Program-made: the position numbers and the translations under genes
The notes under the pieces: model-generated
The model's database searches: none
What the model was told of the DNA's origin: nothing
The model's input: the letters and a program-made list of their open reading frames with translations, nothing else
DNA from: Endomicrobium sp.
GTDB lineage: Bacteria; Elusimicrobiota; Endomicrobiia; Endomicrobiales; Endomicrobiaceae
DNA length: 12,473 nt
Assembly: GCA_031264895.1 (NCBI GenBank)
Contig: JAISDI010000022.1
Span: forward strand, 1 to 12,473
Direction: 5' to 3'
Shown here: one piece after another, positions 6,576 to 12,473 of the stretch
Position numbering within the stretch: position 1 is the stretch's first letter
How the letters are laid out: every line of letters begins with the position of its first letter

Positions 6576-7996
6576 AAATGCTGCATTACGGAAAAACAGA
6601 TACGGGTATAGTAAGAAAAGAAAATCAAGATGCGTTCGGTATTGATTCGGGTAAAGATTTTTTTGTCGTTTGCGACGGAATGGGCGGCGGAGCCGCCGGC
6701 GATTTTGCGAGTAAGTGCGCCGTCGAAGTCATTTTGAAAACTTTTGAAAACCTTGACGTTTCCGAAATACGTTCTATGGCGGGAAAAAGGTTTGAAAATA
6801 TAAACGCGGAACTTTTGCGTCCTGCGGCTTCGATAATGCTTGCCAACAGAATGCTCAACAATCTTACTCTGAAATATCCGAAACTTACGGGAATGGGCAC
6901 TACCGCCGTTGCCGCAAAGTTTGAGCGCGAAACAGGTCTGCTTCACATTTATCACACTGGAGACAGCAGACTTTACAGAATAAGAGGCGGCATTATAGAG
7001 CTTCTTACAAAAGATCATTCGAAAGTGAACGAACTTATCGACGAAGGCAAAATGCGCGAAGACGAAGTGAAGACCGCAGAACTTCAGAGCATGATAACCA
7101 GAGCTTTGGGTACGGGGCCTACGGTAAAAGTCGATTACAGAGCCGTTATCGTTAAGCCCGGCGATCATTATATAATGTGCAGCGACGGTCTCAACGGCGA
7201 AATAGACGATTCGGTCATAAAAGGCATAGTTGACATACACAGAGGCAATCTCAATGCCATAGCAAATGAACTTATCATGGCGGCCAATAATGCCGGCGGC
7301 AGAGACAATACTACGGTCATCGCTTTAAAATCCGAAGATGACGGAACCGCATTTTCAATGCCCGAGTATTATGTCCAGAGCATTATAACCGTGGGAGACG
7401 AAGATCCTTTACAGTCTTCTGCGGAAGATAAACTTCTTTCGAAGTTTGTCAAAAATTTTGAGATAGAAGTGCCGAAAGCCGCAAAAGAAGTGAATGTTTT
7501 CACAAATCCGATGTTTCTGGCCTGCGTATCCGTGGCTTTAGTCATAAGCGCGATATTTTTATATTCAAAATTTAATGCCAAACATGAAAAAGAGTTCAAT
7601 GAACTCACAGGAAACGTTTCAGGAATTTATCTGGACATACGCACGCCAAGTGAAGAAAGAATAAGCCAAATTCTTTCAGAATCCGATAAAATTTCGAGAT
7701 TGGAAATACTTAAAGAAACCGTAAACAACAGAGATTCTTATACGGTTCCTCTTGCGAATGTGCAGGTTTTGATTGAAGAAAAAACCAAACCGAATAAGTT
7801 TGTAGGTTTATCCGCTTTTACTCCGCTGGAAATAAAGCTTCCTAAAGGGGATTATAAAATGACTCTTACTTATCCGGAATATAAAATTTTAACGGATAAT
7901 TACTATCTTGCGGCTTCGATAGACATATCTTTGGAACTTTCCGGTTCTCTTGGAAATAAAACCGTGATAATGCTTCCGGAAAAGGCGGGGGAATAA
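6572..7996 (+). CDS. PP2C-family Ser/Thr phosphatase with transmembrane helix and C-terminal PEGA-like domain
   Basis: The protein has 474 residues. Residues 1-255 form a PP2C (PPM) phosphatase, which removes phosphate from Ser/Thr using two metal ions. Expected motifs are present in order: R15 and NQD at 18-20, DGMGGG at 35-40, GMGTTAVAA near 107, HTGDSRLYR near 128, SDG at 204-206 and GGRDNTTV at 242-249. The metal ligands D20, D35, D205 and D245 are all there, so it should be active. A linker leads to a transmembrane helix at ~313-332. The last ~125 residues should be periplasmic; they contain VPLANVQVLIEEK and LPKGDYKMTLTYPEYK, a pattern like PEGA or carboxypeptidase-regulatory beta-domains. 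It is translationally coupled to the FHA receptor (ATGA at 6572-6575). It probably dephosphorylates proteins read by that receptor, with the outer domain sensing or anchoring. No cognate kinase is in the window. Confidence 0.9.
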   Translation: MKMLHYGKTDTGIVRKENQDAFGIDSGKDFFVVCDGMGGGAAGDFASKCAVEVILKTFENLDVSEIRSMAGKRFENINAELLRPAASIMLANRMLNNLTLKYPKLTGMGTTAVAAKFERETGLLHIYHTGDSRLYRIRGGIIELLTKDHSKVNELIDEGKMREDEVKTAELQSMITRALGTGPTVKVDYRAVIVKPGDHYIMCSDGLNGEIDDSVIKGIVDIHRGNLNAIANELIMAANNAGGRDNTTVIALKSEDDGTAFSMPEYYVQSIITVGDEDPLQSSAEDKLLSKFVKNFEIEVPKAAKEVNVFTNPMFLACVSVALVISAIFLYSKFNAKHEKEFNELTGNVSGIYLDIRTPSEERISQILSESDKISRLEILKETVNNRDSYTVPLANVQVLIEEKTKPNKFVGLSAFTPLEIKLPKGDYKMTLTYPEYKILTDNYYLAASIDISLELSGSLGNKTVIMLPEKAGE

Positions 7997-7998
7997 CC

Positions 7999-8367
7999 GT
8001 GATCAAAAAGAAAAAAATCTTGATTGTTGACGATGACGTATCATTTGCCGATTCAGTCGAAGCCATATTAAAAGCTAAAGGTTTTGAAATGATAAAAGCT
8101 TTTAATGCGGAAACCGGTATTGAGGCTTTGGCTCTTGAAAATCCAGATATTGTTCTGCTTGATGTCAATCTTCCGGATAAAAACGGTTTCGAAGTATTGA
8201 AAGTCATTAAAACGAGCACAAATTTTTCCGAACTTCCGGTAATTCTTATAACCGGCGATATGGCCATTCAGGTTGACAAAGGGTTTGCGGCAGGCGCAGA
8301 CGATATTATCTTTAAACCCATAGATATTGACGATCTTTGTATTAATATAAACAGGTTATTAAAATGA
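7999..8367 (+). CDS. Single-domain response regulator (receiver only)
   Basis: This 122-residue protein is a complete CheY-like receiver domain with no output domain. The acidic pocket is D11-D12-D13 (ILIVDDD), the phospho-acceptor is D55 (IVLLDVNLPDKNG), and the switch residues are T85 (ILITGD) and K106 (IFKPID). It should accept phosphate from a histidine kinase and act by protein-protein contact in the cytoplasm. The start is GTG, two bases after the phosphatase stop, with a G-rich stretch (7987-7991) as ribosome binding site; no ATG precedes the conserved KILIVDDD core in this frame. Its stop overlaps the next gene start by four bases (8364-8367). The position between a PP2C phosphatase and an outer-membrane barrel gene suggests two-component input to the same envelope system. 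No histidine kinase is in the window. Confidence 0.93.
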   Translation: MIKKKKILIVDDDVSFADSVEAILKAKGFEMIKAFNAETGIEALALENPDIVLLDVNLPDKNGFEVLKVIKTSTNFSELPVILITGDMAIQVDKGFAAGADDIIFKPIDIDDLCININRLLK

Positions 8368-10535
8368 AAAAATATGCAGGTGTTTTGTTGTGTCTTTCTT
8401 TCTTATTTGTTTCGACTTCCGTTTTTGCGTTAGATAAAATTTCTTTATCTCAGTTTTTCCTTCTAAATTATGATCCCGCATCCGGCGCAATGGGCGACAG
8501 CATTGCCTCGATGTCAAAAAATCCTTTGTCGTTTATGAATTTTCCTTCTTCCAATTTCAGCATTTTGTCAAGCAGGGTCGATTTTTCCGGAGTTGCCGCT
8601 TTTGACGGCATATACGGCGGAGCCGGAGCATTGATGATGCCTTTCCGTTACGGAAATATTACCGCCGCTTTTTCGTATGATAATCTGGGAGTTATAGACA
8701 ATAACGCTCTTGCTTTTTATTTGAATTACGTATACCCGTTTGTAAGTGAAATTCCGGTATACAGAGATAAAGGGGGGCTGGGCGTAACATTTAAAGGTTA
8801 TCATATCGAAATAGGAAATGAGTTAAAAACGTCTTTTGCCGTCGATTTCGGCGGACATTACAACCTTGACATGATAACAACAGGGCTTTGGGCTTTTGCC
8901 GCGTTTAAAAATGTAGGCGGCGATTTGGACTTTGGCAATGAAACCTTTGAAATGCCCGGCAGTTTTAATTTAGCTTTGAGATATGAGCTTGCGCAAGATT
9001 CCAAACCCGCTTTTACCGCCGATATAATAAAGTTTTTTTCCGAAGGGACAGGATATTCTTTCGGGTTTGAAATAATGCCGGTTTATCCTGCCACTTTTAA
9101 AATCGGATGGAGAGATTATGGCGATTACGTAAACTGGGGGCCTACAGCCGGTTTATTTTTAAACTTTGATTCTTTCAATCTCGGATATTCTTTTGCGGCA
9201 ATGTACGAAGACTATACCCCAAGACATTCGGTCAATTTCGGTTTTATGTTCGGCAGGATCTCAAACGAAAATAAAGCCTACGATTATTATCTCGGATACA
9301 ATTATAATATGGCAAAAGAATCTTATAACAGAAAAGATTATATTTCCGCAAGACAGCAGCTTGAAGAAATACTTGCCATATACCCCGAACACCAGCCTTC
9401 AAAAGATCTGCTTAAACAGCTTGTATACGACTTGGATCTATACGACAGAAACCTTGAATTGCAGGTCGACAGATGGCTTAGAAGCGCGGATCTGGCTTTG
9501 TTTCGCAATAATATGGTAAAAGCAAGAAATTATTATTACAGAGTTTTGGGCGTTGACCCTGAAAATGCGCAAGCGGAAAGCGGGCTTGCACAGATCAATG
9601 CAAAACTGAAAGATGCCGAATTTAGGGTGAACAGGAAAAAATACGAGAAAGAAATAATATCTTTATGGTCGGAAGGCATGAGCTTTTACAACAGCGGTCA
9701 GTTTATATTCGCCAAAGAAAAATTCAGCAGGATTTTGGAAATAGACCCCAATAATGCCGGCGCCATGCAATACCTTGAAATTATCCGGACGCAAGTGTCA
9801 AAAATTACCGATTTGCAGGCGGACAAAATGTTTACGCAGGGTATGGAATATTACAATATGGCTGATTACGATATGGCCGCAAGGTATTTTAATGCTGTTT
9901 ATGCGGCTGATCCAAAACGTACCGACGCAAAAGAATATTATGAACTTTCAAGAAAAGCTTTAAATATGTCCATAACGGAAATGACTTCAAAAGCTTCGGC
10001 GGCAAAAGGACAAATAAAAAGCAGGCTTGCAGATAAAGACGATTCTTTATTGTCTTCAAATCAGAAAGTGCAGAAGGAAATGGAGATATATTTTAATCAG
10101 TCGGTTGATTTGTTCAATCAGGAAAAATATGAAGATTCTTTAAAAGCTTTTGTTGCTTTAAGGGAAAAAGCTCTAAAAAATAATTACTATGATTTAAATC
10201 AACAGATAAGAGAATATACCGATAAGTCAAGAAAAGCCATTTCCGAAAAATATTTCAGGGAAGCTTTATCTTTTATTAAAATAAACAACCCTGAAGAAGC
10301 GATAGAAAAAATTAAAAAATCGCTTGAATATAATAAAGATCATGTCGCAGCCGCAAAAGAATATGAAAGACTTAAGGCTTATCTGTCGCAGCAGTATTAT
10401 GACGCGGGAATAAAAGCATATTCGTCGGGACAAAAGGACAGGGCAAAGCAATCTTTGGAAAAATCTTTGGAATACGACCCGAAAAAAATTGAAAGCAAAA
10501 AAGCTTTGGACAGAATAAAAGCTTTGGGGGAATAA
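8364..10535 (+). CDS. Outer-membrane barrel fused to a TPR array (PorV/PorQ-like N-terminus)
   Basis: This 723-residue protein has two clear halves. A signal peptide (1-22, cleavage after VFA) leads into a beta-barrel-like region of ~275 residues. It starts with NYDPASGAMGDSIASMSKNP, a divergent form of the PorV/PorQ/UPF0164 opening, and alternates aromatic and small residues up to about residue 298 (NFGFMFGRI). From ~302 the sequence is helical with TPR-like units near 306-343, 370-403, 431-464, 486-519, 573-606, 626-659 and 674-707, typified by GMSFYNSGQFIFAKEKFSRI followed by LEIDPNN. TPRs bind protein partners. Because the barrel ends before the TPRs, these most likely hang in the periplasm, where they could meet the FHA receptor's propeller or the phosphatase's outer domain. 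The start overlaps the response-regulator stop by four bases. The next gene begins directly after its stop. Confidence 0.78.
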   Translation: MKKYAGVLLCLSFLFVSTSVFALDKISLSQFFLLNYDPASGAMGDSIASMSKNPLSFMNFPSSNFSILSSRVDFSGVAAFDGIYGGAGALMMPFRYGNITAAFSYDNLGVIDNNALAFYLNYVYPFVSEIPVYRDKGGLGVTFKGYHIEIGNELKTSFAVDFGGHYNLDMITTGLWAFAAFKNVGGDLDFGNETFEMPGSFNLALRYELAQDSKPAFTADIIKFFSEGTGYSFGFEIMPVYPATFKIGWRDYGDYVNWGPTAGLFLNFDSFNLGYSFAAMYEDYTPRHSVNFGFMFGRISNENKAYDYYLGYNYNMAKESYNRKDYISARQQLEEILAIYPEHQPSKDLLKQLVYDLDLYDRNLELQVDRWLRSADLALFRNNMVKARNYYYRVLGVDPENAQAESGLAQINAKLKDAEFRVNRKKYEKEIISLWSEGMSFYNSGQFIFAKEKFSRILEIDPNNAGAMQYLEIIRTQVSKITDLQADKMFTQGMEYYNMADYDMAARYFNAVYAADPKRTDAKEYYELSRKALNMSITEMTSKASAAKGQIKSRLADKDDSLLSSNQKVQKEMEIYFNQSVDLFNQEKYEDSLKAFVALREKALKNNYYDLNQQIREYTDKSRKAISEKYFREALSFIKINNPEEAIEKIKKSLEYNKDHVAAAKEYERLKAYLSQQYYDAGIKAYSSGQKDRAKQSLEKSLEYDPKKIESKKALDRIKALGE

Positions 10536-11534
10536 ATGCCCGAGTTTAGAAGAGATCCGATAATAGGTCGTTGGGTCATAGTTGACCCTTCGAGAAGTTT
10601 CAAAAAAATGACGTATTCCGCAGAGGAAGAGTATCCTAAAGACGTTTCAAAATGCCCTTTTTGTGCGGGCAACGAAAGTATGACAAGGCCGGAAATTCTG
10701 GCTTACGCAGACAGTTGCAGGCAGCCGAATTCAAAAAACTGGACACTGAGAGTAATTCCAAACAATAAACCCATCCTTGAAATAGAAGGCGCTTTAAAAA
10801 GGCGCGGCGAAGGTATGTACGACAAAATGGACGGGATAGGCGCGCATGAAATAATAATCGAAACGCCCAAACATTGTATGTCCATTGCCGATAAAAGCGA
10901 AAAAGAATACGGGGACGTTTATTCGGCAATAATCGAAAGAGTCAAAGATTTGCGCAGAGATACCCGTCTTGAATATATTTTGGCTTTTAAAAATTACGGC
11001 ATTTCTGCAAACGCTTTGTTTGAACATCCACACTCTCAATTGATAGCAATGCCAATAGTTCCAAAACGCGTAAGAGAAGAAATTACAGGCGCTGAAAATT
11101 ATTTTAAGTACAAAGAAAGATGCGTATTTTGCGATATAATAGCGCAGGAAACCTCTTCCGGCATAAGAGTCGTTGAAGAAAACGAAGATTTTATAGCTTT
11201 ATGCCCGTATGCGTCAAGATACCCGTTTGAAACGTGGGTACTGCCGAAAAATCACTTTACTGATTTTGATTTGCTGCCGAATAAAGAGTTAAAAAGTTTG
11301 TCCAAGATATCGCGCAGCGTTTTTGTAAAACTTTACAATGTTTTAGACAATCCCTCTTACAGTTCTTTAATACATACTTCGCCTTTAAAAGAAAAAAATA
11401 TGTCCTATTACCATTGGCATATAGAAATTATACCCAAGCTTACTAAAACCGCAGGATTTGAATGGGGCAGCGGACTTTACGTAAACCCGGTTCTTCCCGA
11501 AGAAGCTGCAAAATACCTAAGAGAAAGCGAATGA
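10536..11534 (+). CDS. galT: GalT-family nucleotidyltransferase (galactose-1-phosphate uridylyltransferase or related)
   Basis: The 332-residue protein belongs to the HIT-superfamily GalT family, which transfers a nucleotide between a sugar phosphate and a nucleotide sugar through a uridylylated (or adenylylated) histidine. It opens with EFRRDPIIGRWVIVDPSR and has a zinc pair C40-x-x-C43 (CPFC). The catalytic HPHSQ is at 164-168, with H166 the nucleophile by homology to class I GalT. A second pair C196-x-x-C199 (CVFC), H240 and YYHWH (to H295) could form another metal site. Classic GalT converts UDP-glucose plus galactose-1-phosphate in the Leloir pathway. The second CxxC pair and the adjacent glycogen synthase raise the alternative of an ADP-glucose-handling relative, as known for a plant GalT-like enzyme. 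No galK or galE is in the window. It starts right after the upstream stop, with a GGGGG ribosome binding site near 10528, and should be cytoplasmic. Confidence 0.85.
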   Translation: MPEFRRDPIIGRWVIVDPSRSFKKMTYSAEEEYPKDVSKCPFCAGNESMTRPEILAYADSCRQPNSKNWTLRVIPNNKPILEIEGALKRRGEGMYDKMDGIGAHEIIIETPKHCMSIADKSEKEYGDVYSAIIERVKDLRRDTRLEYILAFKNYGISANALFEHPHSQLIAMPIVPKRVREEITGAENYFKYKERCVFCDIIAQETSSGIRVVEENEDFIALCPYASRYPFETWVLPKNHFTDFDLLPNKELKSLSKISRSVFVKLYNVLDNPSYSSLIHTSPLKEKNMSYYHWHIEIIPKLTKTAGFEWGSGLYVNPVLPEEAAKYLRESE

Positions 11535-11550
11535 ACATATTAAAAATATC

Positions 11551-11556
11551 AGAGAG
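11551..11556 (+). promoter_or_regulatory. Candidate ribosome binding site for glgA start at 11564
   Basis: AGAGAG lies seven bases before the ATG at 11564. It is weak but supports the start that matches the family N-terminus. Confidence 0.4.
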
Positions 11557-11563
11557 AAACAAA

Positions 11564-12473
11564 ATGAACGTCTTAATGATCGCTTCAGAATGCGTTCCCT
11601 TTGTGAAAGTAGGAGGTTTGGCGGATGTTGTAGGCGCTCTTCCGAAATATTTGAAAAAACTTGGCCATGACGTAAGAATAATACTTCCTAAGTACCGCGC
11701 CATAGACGGCAAAAAATACAAACTCCGCTCTCTTCCTTATCTGTTGAAAGTCAACGTAGGCAAAGAAACCGAAAAGTTCAGAATAAAACACGGCGTTACC
11801 GAAGACGGCATTGACGTATATTTTATAGAAAATATGCGTTATTTCAACCGTCCCGGCGTATACGGCGACAACGGAACAGACTACGGCGACAACAGGGAGA
11901 GATACATATTTTTTTCCCGAGCCGCTCTTGAAGCTGTAAAAGCCTTAATGTTTCGTCCCGATATAATACACTGCCACGATTGGCAGACCGGCCTGATACC
12001 TGCGTATTTGAGAACCAATTTAAAAAACGACGGCTTTTTCTGGAATACTTCAAGCATATATACGATCCACAATATAGCCTATCAGGGAAGTTTTAGCGCA
12101 GATACGGTAATATCTGGAGGCTTTTCGTGGGAAGATTTTACTACGGACAAACTTGAATTTTACAATAATGTAAATTTCATGAAATGCGGTATAGCGCTTT
12201 CCGATGCGGTATCTACCGTCAGCCCGACATACGCTTTGGAAATCAAAGAATTTAACGGCAGGGGCATGGAAATCGTGATGAACTCGCGTCCCGACAAAAT
12301 TTACGGAATATTGAACGGCATAGATTACGATTACTGGGATCCGCAAACCGACGGAAATATTGCCGCAAATTTTTCAAAAGACAGTCTTAATGGCAAAAAA
12401 ATATGCAAAGCCGAACTCCAGAAAATATGCGGCTTTGACATTGATGAAGACGCTTATCTGTTCGGCTGCGTTT
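11564..12473 (+). CDS. glgA: Glycogen synthase, GT5 family (3' end missing)
   Basis: The frame runs off the right edge after about 303 codons of an expected ~480. GlgA extends alpha-1,4-glucan chains using ADP-glucose in the cytoplasm. The N-terminus MNVLMIASECVPFVKVGGLA contains the KxGGL motif, with the ADP-glucose-binding lysine at residue 15, the same position as in E. coli GlgA. Further family signatures are ADVVGALPKYLKKLGHDVR, IIHCHDWQTGLIPAYL, YTIHNIAYQG, TVSPTYALEI and GILNGIDYDYWDP. The N-terminal (acceptor-side) Rossmann domain is complete; most of the C-terminal nucleotide-binding domain lies beyond the window. I chose the ATG at 11564 because family members start at this point. 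An in-frame ATG at 11531 would add 11 residues (MNILKISERNK) and overlap the galT stop by four bases, the same arrangement as three other junctions here, so it is a real alternative. Co-transcription with the GalT-like gene suggests a shared role in storage glucan metabolism. Confidence 0.95.
   Translation, partial: MNVLMIASECVPFVKVGGLADVVGALPKYLKKLGHDVRIILPKYRAIDGKKYKLRSLPYLLKVNVGKETEKFRIKHGVTEDGIDVYFIENMRYFNRPGVYGDNGTDYGDNRERYIFFSRAALEAVKALMFRPDIIHCHDWQTGLIPAYLRTNLKNDGFFWNTSSIYTIHNIAYQGSFSADTVISGGFSWEDFTTDKLEFYNNVNFMKCGIALSDAVSTVSPTYALEIKEFNGRGMEIVMNSRPDKIYGILNGIDYDYWDPQTDGNIAANFSKDSLNGKKICKAELQKICGFDIDEDAYLFGCV

Noticed and set aside
6563..7240. Long open frame of 225 codons on the minus strand opposite the phosphatase gene
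   Set aside because: It lies entirely opposite a gene with full PP2C motifs, its product is rich in His, Phe and Tyr with no recognisable domain, and all surrounding genes are on the plus strand.
9166..9519. Plus-strand 117-codon frame inside the barrel-TPR gene
   Set aside because: It is out of frame with a continuous TPR-containing protein and its translation has no domain-like pattern.

Overview
The window is a single gene-dense stretch with every gene on the + strand: ten genes, the first and last cut by the window edges, with no intergenic gap longer than about 30 bases. The DNA is moderately AT-rich. Signal peptides, predicted outer-membrane beta-barrels of the PorV/PorQ (UPF0164) type, a FlgD-like C-terminal module and a phage-fibre-like surface protein point to a diderm bacterium outside the well-studied Proteobacteria. 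The combination resembles Elusimicrobiota (Elusimicrobium/Endomicrobium) or a related candidate phylum. This placement is an inference from gene content; no rRNA or other phylogenetic marker is present.

Layout. (1) Bases 1-3106, envelope and surface block: the 3' end of a repeat-built fibre-like protein with a C-terminal autoprocessing/chaperone-like domain, a secreted Ig-like protein ending in a FlgD-type module, and a PorV/PorQ-family barrel. (2) 3116-4339: a secreted coiled-coil protein with a 156-bp in-frame tandem duplication and a C-terminal hydrophobic anchor. (3) 4362-8367, signalling block: a membrane protein with two FHA domains joined through a transmembrane helix to an FG-GAP beta-propeller; a PP2C phosphatase with a transmembrane helix and a C-terminal PEGA-like domain; and a single-domain response regulator. 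(4) 8364-10535: a protein joining a PorV/PorQ-like outer-membrane barrel to a long TPR array. (5) 10536-12473, carbohydrate block: a GalT-family nucleotidyltransferase and the 5' two thirds of glycogen synthase glgA.

Four-base ATGA overlaps or spacings of 0-22 bases link nearly all genes. Transcription therefore probably runs through the whole window, with promoter and terminator outside it. The most interesting unit is the central block: FHA-propeller receptor, PP2C-PEGA phosphatase, lone receiver and barrel-TPR protein. It looks like a Ser/Thr-phosphorylation module spanning cytoplasm, inner membrane, periplasm and outer membrane. No Ser/Thr kinase or histidine kinase gene is in the window, so the kinases must lie elsewhere. 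No tRNA, rRNA, CRISPR array, insertion sequence or convincing terminator was seen.
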